From Albidovulum sp. (GTDB lineage Bacteria > Pseudomonadota > Alphaproteobacteria > Rhodobacterales > Rhodobacteraceae), in NCBI GenBank assembly GCA_028823855.1, contig JAPPFL010000071.1, positions 62,001 through 126,000 on the forward strand: 64,000 nt of DNA, written 5' to 3'. The notes under the pieces are model-generated. The model saw only the letters and a program-made list of their open reading frames with translations, searched no databases and had not been told where the DNA came from. Position numbers and translations under genes: made by a program. Of the stretch, positions 27,469-36,900 are shown one piece after another (the stretch's first letter is position 1; the number at the start of each line of letters is the position of its first letter).

Positions 27469-28140
27469 TCACAGAGAGACGCCGTCTTCGATGAAACCCT
27501 TCGCGGCCAGACGTTCCTCGCGCCCGCGAATAAAATAATGCGCCTTGAACCCCCTATCGAAGCCGACGCCTCCCACCTTCCTTCCCTTCTCCCGTCGATT
27601 GGCACCTAACCGGAAGAACATCGGCCTGTCCTCGTAGAGCGGAACCCATTCCGCCTGTCCTCCGAACTCGTCCTCGATCAACACAACGCTCTGAAAAGTG
27701 GTTGGTACGAACTCGTCGGTTGCGCTCGCCGGGTGGTCGTGGAAGACTACACCCGCCCCTGGTACCACTACTAACTTCCACTTGCCCGCCATCTTGAGGA
27801 TCACGATTCGCGCCCGCGTCAGTCGCGGGGCGCGTGACAGCCCTTCGTCGTCCAAGGTTGTTTTGCTGGGTCGATAGCTGAGTCCACGTGCGCCTCCTTG
27901 GCTTGAGGGCTTCCGCCACGGCCGGCTGAAGGTTGAGGGTTCCCGGACCTCCCGCTCCGATGTTTGCTCCGTCCCAGCCATCGCCTCGGATTCAACAGGC
28001 TCCTTCTTTACCGACTCCTCAGTTCCCGATATCCCTTTTCCCAGTTCCTGCTGCTTGGATTGCGTTGCCGCCGCCTCTCCCGCTAACGCGTGATCCGCTC
28101 GCTCTTGTTTGGCCGGCACGAACTGACCCCCGGCTTGCAC
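27469..28140 (-). CDS. Unrecognised 223-residue protein of the decayed island
   Basis: The first ~110 residues are polar and low in complexity (Glu/Lys/Gln/Ser-rich), then comes a globular-looking part (KWKLVVVPGAGVVFHDHP, TTFQSVVLIEDEFGGQAEWV, PLYEDRPMFFRLG, FKAHYFIRGREERLAAKGF). No known family is recognised and the true start is uncertain; stops in the same frame occur just upstream. Base composition (C-rich on plus, few GAATTC-type words) differs from the flanking core genes and matches the island at 27-30 kb. It may be a pseudogene. Confidence 0.4.
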   Translation of the reverse strand: MQAGGQFVPAKQERADHALAGEAAATQSKQQELGKGISGTEESVKKEPVESEAMAGTEQTSEREVREPSTFSRPWRKPSSQGGARGLSYRPSKTTLDDEGLSRAPRLTRARIVILKMAGKWKLVVVPGAGVVFHDHPASATDEFVPTTFQSVVLIEDEFGGQAEWVPLYEDRPMFFRLGANRREKGRKVGGVGFDRGFKAHYFIRGREERLAAKGFIEDGVSL

Positions 28141-28526
28141 CTCCGGAGTACTGTCGGGGTCCGCCCCTAAACGATCCTCGCCGACCTCGATTGCATGCTC
28201 GCTACGTTATTTGGTGCCGCGACCTTTTTGTTCTCTGTTTTCATCCTGCAAGCATCCCTCCTTGGGACGACCGCGGTCCTGCCGCGACCGCTTCCTGCGC
28301 AACGACCACCACGTGGACCGGAAGAAATTCCATGCCCTCGACAGCACGCTGCCCATCGGGCCCTCCGGCATATCCCCTTCTTTAGTCTATTCGGTCGCCT
28401 GAAGAGGCGCGATGCGTCGGCCGCGCATCTGCTCTCGCGGATTCAGGGGTCGCTTTCTTGTAAGGACGCCCGTCAGCCGTAGCGCGACACTTGTCGCCGC
28501 CGATGGACTTCTTCGAGTTGCCATCC

Positions 28527-29057
28527 TCAACGTTCCTTCCGTCCCCCGAATTCAGCGATCGCCATCTCGCCAACCACGCGGTCCATCCATTTCTTCGTGT
28601 AAGCTGGCTTCAATGCATGTTGCGGTTGGTGTCCCGATTTCTGGAGAAGTTATTCCAGCGGCACCAGCCGATCACGCAACCCGAGCCGAATTCCCGTGCG
28701 CAGACTCGCGCTATCCGGTCCGCACAGGAACCACGCTCCCATTTGCCCGGGCGCATGCGCCCAAAGCGATTCCATGCCTTTATCCAGTGCGATGCCGTTG
28801 ACCTGTATCGCCAATTCGGCGCGTTCAATACCGGTTACTCTGCGCACCGTGGCGAGCAACGCAATCAGATCGCGCGCATCGATCCGCTGCTCCCAGGTTC
28901 GACGGTGTTATCCCATCTGCGTTTCCGTCACGCAGTCGTCCACCGATTCAATGGCATAGCCACCCGCGAGGGCCGCCTAGGTGCCCGTCCGGTGCGCCTA
29001 AATGATCACGTTCGTGTCCGCCAGCACGACCGCGAGCGGTCTGACGCTATCGTTCAC
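28527..29057 (-). pseudogene. PIN-domain protein (VapC-like ribonuclease), decayed
   Basis: Starting at GTG 29057 the frame reads PLAVVLADTNVII, the canonical PIN N-terminus with its first acidic residue, then stop (TAG), AHRTGT, stop (TAG), AALAGGYAIESVDDCVTETQ, stop (TAA), RTWEQRIDARDLIALL, GIERAELAIQVNGIALDKG, FLCGPDSASLRTGIRLGLRD, RLVPLE and another TAA, continuing KPAYTKKWMDRVVGEMAIAE to a TGA at 28527. One frame is kept throughout with four nonsense codons, so decay is mostly by point mutation. The GTG overlaps the stop of the XRE-ImmA gene by four bases (GTGA): a coupled pair of regulator/protease and PIN protein. Confidence 0.7.
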
Positions 29058-30130
29058 AACTCAACTTCGTGCTCAACGCCGCGCGCCGCCAGCATTTCCG
29101 GCAAATCGTCGATCGAAACATAGACCAACGCCGCTGTCCGACGCGTAGACAAACACCCCTGATTCAGCGCCGTTCCTAGCACTTCGGTGAAAGGCTTCTA
29201 AAAAATTACCGGCGGTACCGACCCTGTTTCCCACCCGCCGTTGTTCCGGAGCACCGCTCCAGGAATCTCTCGAGCCCTCTTGGCAGGCAATTCCCCGACC
29301 CTCACGAGCCGCCACCTAAGTGCCGACGACGTCACCCTTAGTGACGTCGCTACCGAGTTCAACCGCATCACTAAGTCATCTGTGCCCAAGTTCTCCCATG
29401 CACCGAAGCGTGCCAGCACTGCCGCAGCGAAGTTGTTCGCCAGTTGCTCGACGCGGTCTCCACCGCCTCCTCGAATTGTTTAGGCGGCATCGCCTCCCAC
29501 GTCAGAATGTGAAATAGCTCGTGAGCCAGATCGAAAATGCGCCGCCCCGAAATCTCATGGCGGGCAATGAGCACTGCATCCAAGTCCGGCTAGCGGCAAG
29601 CGGCACCGGAGATCCCCTCGGTGGCATCGACCATGAGCACCAGAATGCCCAATGCGCCCTCCACTACCTCGACAAGACGCGCGGCTCGAACATCCCCCAA
29701 ATCGAACTCGGCCGCGAAACGCTCGCCTAACTCGATGGCGTCCTCGTACTGCGACCGCCGCGTCAACCCCAATGACGGCCGCACGAGACGCGTCTTGCGC
29801 CCGACTGCGGCAACAGCGTTCGATAGGCTCCGTTCCGGCGGCTAGCGCAACCTTCGTATTCGCTCAGCAGTTCCGGTGGCGCGCCGCTCTGCCGCCATGA
29901 AAACCGGCCTTCGCCTTCCAGGCGGAAAGGGTCCGTGAAGTCCTAGAGCGGCACGCCCAGTTTCTCTGCCGCGAGCAGTATTTCCTGCGCCGTTACCCGC
30001 CGGGTACTCGTCTCGATGGTCGAGACGGTCTACCTGTCTCTGAATCCCAAAATCGCGCCATGTCGTCCTGCGACAGGCCTTGCGCTTGACGATGCGCCTA
30101 GATCCGGTTCCCGATGAGGCCTCGTGTCAC
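29054..30130 (-). pseudogene. XRE regulator - ImmA/IrrE metallopeptidase fusion, decayed
   Basis: From GTG 30130: TRGLIGNRI, stop, AHRQAQGLSQDDMARF (HTH), frameshift, GFRDR, stop, TVSTIETSTRRVTAQEILLA, LGVPL, stop, DFTDPFRLEGEGRFSWRQSG, then GLTRRSQYEDAIELGERFAA..., LGILVLMVDATEGISGAACR, stop, PDLDAVLIARHEISGRR, IFDLAHELFHILTWEAMPP (zinc site HELFH), frameshift, LANNF-like text, ARFGAWENLGTDDLVMRLNS, a further stop, and a clean end MLAARGVEHEVEL. It is the family of single-chain XRE + COG2856 proteins that control toxin or phage genes by proteolysis. At least five nonsense codons and two or more frameshifts exclude function. Confidence 0.8.
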
Positions 30131-30382
30131 GTTGTCGCCCCAACGTTTATCTTGCGTTGCTGAATTCGCAAAATTTGCATGCAGTCTTCCATTTTTTTAC
30201 AAGATGGTTTCTTCCAGCAGGACCCTTGCCACACTGGCTTTACAGGCACAAAACGGCAGCGTCTGACGACGGACGGCTAAGCTTTGCGTCCATATGTCGA
30301 TTTTCAGCCCGGCAGAGCAACCGGGTCGAAGCTCCTTGGGCGTCTATGCTGGAAAACTCGATCTCGCGGCACGAAATGAATT

Positions 30383-30805
30383 CTACTCTCGACGCAATTC
30401 ATAGCTTAGCATCCAGTTGACGCCGAATCGGTCCGTGCAGTTGCCGAAATAGTCTCCCCAGAACATCTCCTGCATGGGCATCTTGACCTTGCCGCCTTCA
30501 GAGAGCTTGGCAAACAATTCGTCACACTGTACTTTGCTCTCGCCAATCATCGATATTGCGAAGTTGTCACCAACCACCGGAGGCGACCCGAATGAGGAAC
30601 TGGTGTCGCTACCCATCAGCACCGCCGACCCGACTGGAAGGGAAACATGCATGATTCGATCCTTTTCGGATTCCGGCACCTTCATGTCGGGTGGACCGTC
30701 CCCAAAAGTCTGGATGAACTGGAACTCGCCGCCAAATACGGACCGGTAGAATTCGAACGCTTCGCGGCAGTCGCCGTCGAAGAAGAGATAGGTGCTAAGC
30801 GTCAT
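30383..30805 (-). CDS. PhnB/VOC-superfamily protein
   Basis: 140 residues of the PhnB (3-demethylubiquinone-9 3-methyltransferase-like, COG2764) type. The start MTLSTYLFFDGDCREAFEFY and the segment FWGDYFGNCTDRFGVNWML are family hallmarks: paired beta-alpha-beta-beta-beta modules of glyoxalase-fold proteins. Members are cytosolic homodimers of mostly unknown substrate. GGAGAG lies 5 bases before the ATG. It stands alone next to the decayed island. Confidence 0.88.
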   Translation of the reverse strand: MTLSTYLFFDGDCREAFEFYRSVFGGEFQFIQTFGDGPPDMKVPESEKDRIMHVSLPVGSAVLMGSDTSSSFGSPPVVGDNFAISMIGESKVQCDELFAKLSEGGKVKMPMQEMFWGDYFGNCTDRFGVNWMLSYELRRE

Positions 30806-31502
30806 CGGATCTCTCCAAGTCTAGGAAGTTTCATCGCTAGCGACCCTACGACTTCGCGTCAAGCCTGCGTCGCAGCCCATTCAGGATCGCGCCAAGTGCC
30901 TTCGCTCCATAGGCGCCGTCGGGATTTCGCAGCAGGAATCCAAAAGAGCTTCTCCGTCCTGTAGAGCCGGGGAGGCGGGCGAGTGCGCGGGCGAGGAGAG
31001 GGATTCGGTCTTCCTCGCTGCCTGGCGTGGCGACCGCAAGCAGGTCGGACCCAAGTTCGACCTCTGCCAATACCCTGACTTCCTTCGCTCGTCTTCGATC
31101 GGTTATGCGCTGTCTGCCGAGGCCCGACTTGCCCTGCCGCCGTCAGGCAGTGCGGTCGCGGAGCACCGCGCCATCCTCGTCGCTCTTGCCGCTGCCTCGG
31201 GCCTAGGCGCGAGCCTCGCCTCCTCCGTCCCCGCTGGCCGTTGGAAAGAGGGATCCTTTGAGCAAAAAACTCAGTATCAACCGCCGGAAATGAAAATCCT
31301 TGCCATTGAACATGCTAGCGAAACTGAATTATCGGTTTGACGAGCATCCGGGATATTGGCAACAGTCGAAACGCGTATCCGCGGGATGGGTGTCGAAAAC
31401 CGAGCGGCAGCGCGGGCGCTTAGCGCGCGAAGAGCGTTTTGGGAATTTCCCGGAGGCATGCTATGATATGGATCGGGGCAATGTACATTCGGAGTAGCTG
31501 CT
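30806..31502. other. Gap with an unassigned coding-like relic and a promoter
   Basis: Both strands are fairly open between 30840 and 31270 and the composition resembles the 27-30 kb island. On minus, 30846-31070 reads MAEVELGSDLLAVATPG and ARALARLPGSTGRRSSFGF; I do not recognise it. The last 60 bases hold the likely promoter and ribosome binding site of the AAA-ankyrin gene. Confidence 0.4.
31462..31467 (+). promoter_or_regulatory. Candidate -10 box of the AAA-ankyrin gene
   Basis: TATGAT at 31462-31467, about 35 bases before the TTG start; the -35 region (TTTTGG near 31437-31442) is poor. GGAG at 31491-31494 is 8 bases before the TTG. Confidence 0.35.
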
Positions 31503-33047
31503 TTGGATCCGACAAAAATCGAGAAACTACGCGTTTTCGCGCAAAGCGATGATCGCGAATGGACTCCCTTTTTTGCGGGGCGCGACGAAGAGATTTCGAA
31601 TGTTGAGGCAGCGTGCCGACGAGCCGCAACTGGAGAATTTCTCGAACATTCGCATTGGACGGGACTGAAAGGCGTAACTCGCGTTATCCAGGGTGCGCCA
31701 GGGGCAGGGAAATCTTCTCTATTTCAGCATCTCGTACATATTTGGATCAAACGCGCCGGCGCGAAAAAACCAACTCCCGTTCCGGTTGATATTCCTATTC
31801 ATGCGTTTAAGGGACCTGAGATGCTGGCGCAGGCAATCGGAAGCGGACTGCCGGTTTCACTTTTCGACAAGGCTAAAGGGCTCCTCGAAGCCGTGAATGG
31901 CATGTCAGTGATGGGAACCGGCCTGTCGTTCGAACGGAGTTCCCTTTCATCTCCCGGCAATCTCCAGTTTCCGCGAACCCGTGCGGTCGTTCTGATGATC
32001 GACGAGGCGCAGAATCTCGACCTTTCGTCACCGTTCACGCCCCCGGCGGAGCTTCTTTTGTGGCTGCACCAGGGGAATCACGGCCTTCCGCTTGTGCCGG
32101 TGCTGGCGGGGCTGGCGAATCTCGAGGGCCGCCTTGCCAGAGCCGGAATAAGCCGCCTGTCGAACGATGCCGTGTTAACGCTAGGCTGCCTCTCCCGCGA
32201 CGAGTCATGCAGGTCCGCCTCCTTGTTCTTCGACTTTTTCGGGATTCCGCACTCGGACTCGAGGAATGACTGGACCGAAATTCTCTACGATTTGTCCGAA
32301 GGCTGGCCGGTTCATCTTCACCATGGGTTCCGCGCACTTTCTGGCAGCCTGGCTGACGCGAACCTCCGGCTCGAGGCAGTCGACGGCGGCGCGTTCCGTC
32401 GCGAGGAGGCAAGGCTGCGCGCCGCATACTACGACGCCAGGACCGATCTGCTTCCGATACAACTGATCGCGCGTGCGCTGGAAAGAGTCGGCGCGTCGGG
32501 TACGCGTAATCAATATACCGATGCCATCGACGCGGAGCACGACTCCCGGCGCGGGGGCCGCGACTTCCGGATTCCCGACGGAATGGACGCGGAGGGGCTC
32601 TTCGAAACCATGGTAGGCAAAGGCCTCCTCCAGCGCGTAAAGCACAAACGATACTGCGCAACGGTACCCTCGCTCAGGAGCTATATTGCCGCACACTCCG
32701 GTTCGGTGCTCCATCCTTTGTCGCTGGAGGGCGACGTAAGTGGCATCAAGTCGGCACTGGCTGAAGGGGAAGATCCCAATATTGTCGACATTCGCGGACG
32801 AACGCCCTTGCACATCGCGACCGAGTGCGGCTGGACCGAAATCGCGGAAACGCTGCTTGGGGCCGGCGCCAACGCCGAGGCCGTTGATCGAAAGGGTAGG
32901 CGCGCATGGGAGCTCTTGCCGCGCCATGCAACTATGAAGCTCAAGAAAATTTTGATGCCCATGAACGTGCCCGACTATTCGCTGTTCCCGCGCGATCAGG
33001 ATTCCCTGAAACCGAAGAATGGCGACGAACCGTCCTTCGACATGTGA
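31503..33047 (+). CDS. AAA-type P-loop ATPase with C-terminal ankyrin repeats
   Basis: 514 residues. ATPase module: FFAGRDEEI (23-31) preceding Walker A GAPGAGKSS (64-72), Walker B AVVLMIDEAQNLD (161-173) and PLVPVLAGLANLEGRL (197-212) as a sensor-like strand, the pattern of AAA_16/AAA_22 or STAND-like NTPases. A helical middle follows, then about one full and two partial ankyrin repeats (405-475; GRTPLHIATECGWTEIAETL, LGAGANAEAVDRKGR). No membrane or signal segment, so cytosolic. TTG start with GGAG at 8 bases. Alone in its transcript; function unknown, with nucleotide-switch signalling or defence as the obvious guesses. Confidence 0.75.
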   Translation: MDPTKIEKLRVFAQSDDREWTPFFAGRDEEISNVEAACRRAATGEFLEHSHWTGLKGVTRVIQGAPGAGKSSLFQHLVHIWIKRAGAKKPTPVPVDIPIHAFKGPEMLAQAIGSGLPVSLFDKAKGLLEAVNGMSVMGTGLSFERSSLSSPGNLQFPRTRAVVLMIDEAQNLDLSSPFTPPAELLLWLHQGNHGLPLVPVLAGLANLEGRLARAGISRLSNDAVLTLGCLSRDESCRSASLFFDFFGIPHSDSRNDWTEILYDLSEGWPVHLHHGFRALSGSLADANLRLEAVDGGAFRREEARLRAAYYDARTDLLPIQLIARALERVGASGTRNQYTDAIDAEHDSRRGGRDFRIPDGMDAEGLFETMVGKGLLQRVKHKRYCATVPSLRSYIAAHSGSVLHPLSLEGDVSGIKSALAEGEDPNIVDIRGRTPLHIATECGWTEIAETLLGAGANAEAVDRKGRRAWELLPRHATMKLKKILMPMNVPDYSLFPRDQDSLKPKNGDEPSFDM

Positions 33048-34110
33048 GCTTCCGCCCAGCGCCGGCAGCGAAAAAACGACGGAATCCTGGATGAAAATTT
33101 CGTGGAAACGGCTCCAGTTCGCCAATTCTCGGACAGTTTGACGAACATCACGGAATCATACCAGGATTCGAATGGACAATAGGCGTTTCCAGAACTGCGA
33201 CGATGAATCCGACGAAAATCGAACGATTCAATACAATCGATTAAACCTGCATGGTCTTGTCGCGACCGCCCCGCCGACCGTGCAACCGGGCACTCGTTCC
33301 GACAAATTGAGTGACATTTGAAAGCAAATCTCGCGGACCTCTTTGAACTTTCTTGCTCGTCGTTCATTTCTCCTTCCGTTCGCTCCGCGAGTATTCTGCG
33401 GCTGGGCGCGCGAGGTCGCGGTTTTCTGATTCCTCTATTGCGCATTTGCAGCATATCCGGCGACACGTCCGATCCGCAGGGCCTTCCAGCGCGGTTCGAA
33501 AAGGTCCGCCGCCGCTTCGGCCTTGATATTTCCGCGTTACCTCGACGGGCGACCGCGGCATGACTACCTTGAAGCGGAACCCCGAAAGCCTGCGCCCGGA
33601 CGGAATCGGATAGATTTCGTCGCGCAAAAGGGACGCGCAACGTTCATGCCGCATCCGATGTCATGGCGGAGGTGGCCAGCCGGCATGGACCATCGCTTTT
33701 CCGAATTCGCGCAGCCGGCGTCGCGGCACGGCCGGGCATTTGATCTGCTGGGGGGGGGTCGGTCCCGCCCGACATCCGACAGTGGACGGTTGCAAAATGC
33801 GAAATTCTCTATATCGCCAGATGAAATTCAGTCCATAAAAGCATGGGTCTTCAAAGCTGCCTTGCAGTTGAATCGGCAAGACGCATTGCCGCAAATTAAG
33901 AGGCATTCGCCCTTTGCCAAAATCGAGCAGTCCCTGGCCTTGGGTCAATCGCCGGAAGCGGGAACCTGCCAGCAGTTTTCAGTGCATTTCGACAAAACAG
34001 GCGGGGCAACGCCTCAAATTGCGGTGCGGGTCTCCACGTTTAAACGAACGCAGGACCGTGCATTCGCGACGTTGAATTCAATGTTGACAATTACGCGTGC
34101 CCCAAGCTGG
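33048..34110. other. Long intergenic gap, no gene supported
   Basis: About 1060 bases between convergent genes, with a run of nine G at about 33750. A 219-codon plus-strand frame (33523-34182) crosses into the MBL gene antisense and has no family features. A degraded gene is possible but not recognisable. Confidence 0.4.
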
Positions 34111-34860
34111 CTATGGGCGAAAGATGCGATCATGTCCGGGAATGACGAGGTCGGGACTGAAGGCTTGGGCACGGTCAAGTGACTTGTGAAGCGCGTCGAG
34201 TTGGGTGTCGCTATACCATTGGGAAAACGTGCGGTCCGTGTATTCCGAACGGAGCATAGCGAGATCGCCGGCGATCAGGACTCTCCCTTCTTCGGTTTCG
34301 ACAAGCAGCGAAATGTGCCCTGCGGTATGGCCGGGCGTGGCGAAAGCTGTCACGCCGGGCATTAGTTCGGTTTCGGATTCCAACTCGGTTATCGCACCCA
34401 TCATGCTCTTCTTCGCCTCCACGATCGGCGCACCCTCGATAGACGCCATTTCCTCCAGTTCGCCCGCGCCAAGTATCCACGGCACGCCCGGAAGCTGCGT
34501 AATTGCCGCAGCATGGTCCGAGTGGGTGTGCGTTGTCACAATCGCATCGATATCTGAATAGTCGAGGCCTCGCTTGCGGAGCGCATGCCAAAGAATCGCG
34601 TATGCGCCCACATGGTGATTCCCGGGATCAACCAGAAGCGTTTTCTCGCCTCGCAACAGCACAGTCGACGCAACCGGAAGAAATCCTACATTGGTCTTGA
34701 AGATCGGTTGGTCGCCCGGAGCCACGCCAAGCATTTGCTCCATCCGGTCTAGTTGCTGTTCGGCGCCGGCGGCGAATAAATACACCAGTTCGTCCTCGTG
34801 CAATCTGAAACGAAGGCACACTGGCTGGATGATTATTTCGACGGTTGGCGCAATCATCAT
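34111..34860 (-). CDS. Metallo-beta-lactamase-fold hydrolase
   Basis: 249 residues. Zinc motif H111-T-H113-S-D115-H116 (TTHTHSDHA), then TPGHTAGHISLL (His), GDLAM (bridging Asp) and the final IPGHD His, the layout of lactonase/glyoxalase-II-like MBL enzymes such as quorum lactonases. Cytosolic, no signal. The ATG overlaps the stop of the barrel protein gene by four bases, so it is the last gene of the creatininase operon and may hydrolyse a lactone or thioester from the same pathway. Confidence 0.88.
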   Translation of the reverse strand: MMIAPTVEIIIQPVCLRFRLHEDELVYLFAAGAEQQLDRMEQMLGVAPGDQPIFKTNVGFLPVASTVLLRGEKTLLVDPGNHHVGAYAILWHALRKRGLDYSDIDAIVTTHTHSDHAAAITQLPGVPWILGAGELEEMASIEGAPIVEAKKSMMGAITELESETELMPGVTAFATPGHTAGHISLLVETEEGRVLIAGDLAMLRSEYTDRTFSQWYSDTQLDALHKSLDRAQAFSPDLVIPGHDRIFRP

Positions 34861-36083
34861 TTGTCACCCTTCAATTCCGGAGGCCGTGCGCGAATGGCGG
34901 ACTTGATCCAGTCGAGGCTGCCAAGCTGCATGAAGCTGTAGTTGTAGAAAGTGTAGCCGGTCGCAATCGGAGCAACCAATTCCACCTGCGCGACGAGCGA
35001 CTCGAGACTGTCCGTTTGCGGCAGAATTGCGCGTATTGCCGGCACCAAGCTTATCTCCCCTCCTAGCAAGGCGCTGTAGGACGATATCTTTTCCGCCATC
35101 GTTTCGAGATCGCTGAAATAGAAAGTCGGGTGCAGCTCGTCGAACAAGGGCAGAATCGCATCGAGGTCGACACCGTTTTGCCAACGTCGCCCGTTCGCTC
35201 CCAGAGGGTACAGCGGGCCGAAATCGAGGGCCGCGACCCTTATGCCGGGCGCTTTGGACCGAACGGAGCTCACAATTCTTTTGCTAGCTCGGGCTACGCC
35301 TTCCTCGCGGACGCGAAGAAAATCGCCGAATTGCCCATCCGCCCCGGATTCAATTTCCTCCCAACCCATCGGTTCTCGGGTTCCGTCTCCGATCGCGTCG
35401 TCGACGGTTCCTCGCGCCCACCGGCGTACCGATTCGGTATCGATTCCGGCATGGGCGGCGCGGTGTCGGCAAGCGTCGCAAAAGCACAAGGAAGCTAGAA
35501 ACTCAGTATCAAAGCTCATTGGAACGCCAATGACTTCATGGTGATGGTCGTGCCTCAGAGGAAGGTATTCGACGGATTCCAGTAGAATGCGTTCGAATAT
35601 CCCCAATTCGGCTACATTGCCCGCTACCTTGGCCGCGAGGTCCGTCACGGATTCATTCGATGGGCAAAGCGTGTGCGATATACGGTCGCCCCATGGGTTT
35701 TCCACGCTAATCTCGGGATGCGCGGTACCAACGCCGGAGTTGTGAAGAACAGGCATCCAAGCGGAAAGCCGGATATCGCGCTGCTTCGCTTCAGCCGCCA
35801 GTTTCCGCCAGAGGCTTGTCCAGTCGTCGCACAAGTCGCTCACCGGCGGGGCTAGAGCGTGCTCGCCGTGCCAACTGCCCGGCTGGAAATACATGGCTCC
35901 GGGAGTTGGAAAATAGACGCGCCGCATAGGATTGTGGGGCAGGAAGAACATTCCGGAGTGATACCAAAGGGCAAGATAAAGATTGTTAAGTCCGGCGCGC
36001 TCGACGGCATTGAGCACCGCGGCCGAACCCTCGTCAAGCACGTCCCAGGGATAGGCGTAAATGCCGATAGGCTGATGCGTCAT
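34857..36083 (-). CDS. Uncharacterised protein, probably glycosidase-like TIM barrel
   Basis: 408 residues from the ATG at 36083, which overlaps the creatininase stop (ATGA) and has GGGGAG 8 bases upstream; the frame extends a little further back to 36116. The alternating pattern (GIYAYPWDVLDEGSAAVLNA, YLALWYHSGMFFLP, IRLSAWMPVLHN, FERILLESVEYLPL, FDELHPTFYFSDLE, GYTFYNYSFM) is that of a (beta/alpha)8 barrel of the alpha-amylase/beta-galactosidase-like superfamily, and SLCFCDACRHRA carries the C-x-C-x2-C element seen in several uncharacterised barrel proteins. No catalytic pair is certain. Its place between creatininase and MBL genes implies a role in the same pathway. Confidence 0.7.
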   Translation of the reverse strand: MTHQPIGIYAYPWDVLDEGSAAVLNAVERAGLNNLYLALWYHSGMFFLPHNPMRRVYFPTPGAMYFQPGSWHGEHALAPPVSDLCDDWTSLWRKLAAEAKQRDIRLSAWMPVLHNSGVGTAHPEISVENPWGDRISHTLCPSNESVTDLAAKVAGNVAELGIFERILLESVEYLPLRHDHHHEVIGVPMSFDTEFLASLCFCDACRHRAAHAGIDTESVRRWARGTVDDAIGDGTREPMGWEEIESGADGQFGDFLRVREEGVARASKRIVSSVRSKAPGIRVAALDFGPLYPLGANGRRWQNGVDLDAILPLFDELHPTFYFSDLETMAEKISSYSALLGGEISLVPAIRAILPQTDSLESLVAQVELVAPIATGYTFYNYSFMQLGSLDWIKSAIRARPPELKGDK

Positions 36084-36883
36084 GTGCTTTTCTCCCCGGC
36101 TTCTGGCAGGGGCCATTCGGCAAACTCCTCGAGAAAGGCAGCCACTGCGGACACAATTGCGTCCATCAACTCCTTGCCGCGCTCCCTCGTGGCCAGGGTC
36201 GGCGCGCCGATTACACCCGTAGGGCTGAGTTCCTTGAAGCTAGCGGCCGCCGACACGGGCCCGCCCGAAAGCAGGTCATTCGCGAAATATTTTGAACGCT
36301 CCAGGAAATGGTCCCGCGCCCGGTCCATTTGCGGCAGATCCGGCCTGCTTGCCAGCATGAGAGACGTCTCCATTTCGCATGCGTGCATAATTCCCCCCGA
36401 TTTGGACTCTCTCCACTCCGCCAGTTCCTTCAGCGCGAAATCCCAGTAACAGGCGAACGCTGCGTTGATGCCGTGCTCGTAACGCAGCGACTGAACAAGA
36501 TTCTTGAGGAGATTGGCGTTTCCTCCGTGGCCGTTCAGGATCAGAATCCGGCGAAATTGATGCGCCGCGAGGCTGCGCACTACTTGGCCGACGACTTCGC
36601 TGAAAATGGCGTCGTCAAGCGTCACCGTTCCCGGAAAATCAAGATGGTGCGGCGAATACCCCGTCCAGACGACCGGTGTGACAACGACGCGCCGACCGCC
36701 GTTGCTCGTCCGAGCCGCCGCGGCTTCGGCGACGACTCCTACGAGGTGGGCGTCCACCATTATGGGAAGGTGCAATCCGTGCTGCTCAAACGCGCCGACC
36801 GGGACGATCACCACCGGGTTCCGTTCCAGAAGTTCCTCGACCTCGGGCCATGAATGCTCTCCGAGCTTGACTTTGTCTGCCAC
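36080..36883 (-). CDS. Creatininase-family amidohydrolase
   Basis: 267 residues. The family metal site is visible: E33-Q-H35-G-L-H38 (VGAFEQHGLHLP), D44, H119 in LNGHGGNAN and the later Glu in ACEMETSL. Members open cyclic amides or related rings (creatinine, formamide side products, keto-inositol derivatives) in the cytosol with divalent metals. Family length is normal. Follows the Gfo/Idh/MocA gene by 17 bases and overlaps the barrel gene by four. Annotation as true creatininase is not justified; the oxidoreductase neighbour suggests a ring-oxidised substrate. Confidence 0.87.
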   Translation of the reverse strand: MADKVKLGEHSWPEVEELLERNPVVIVPVGAFEQHGLHLPIMVDAHLVGVVAEAAAARTSNGGRRVVVTPVVWTGYSPHHLDFPGTVTLDDAIFSEVVGQVVRSLAAHQFRRILILNGHGGNANLLKNLVQSLRYEHGINAAFACYWDFALKELAEWRESKSGGIMHACEMETSLMLASRPDLPQMDRARDHFLERSKYFANDLLSGGPVSAAASFKELSPTGVIGAPTLATRERGKELMDAIVSAVAAFLEEFAEWPLPEAGEKST

Positions 36884-36900
36884 GTGCGAATTCTCCGTTT

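Noticed and set aside
33523-34182. 219-codon plus-strand open frame
   Set aside because: Crosses a nine-G run and runs into the MBL gene antisense; translation lacks domain-like text.
36080-36883. Calling the creatininase-family gene a true creatininase
   Set aside because: No creatinase, sarcosine oxidase or creatine transporter is present; the neighbours point to a sugar- or polyol-like substrate.
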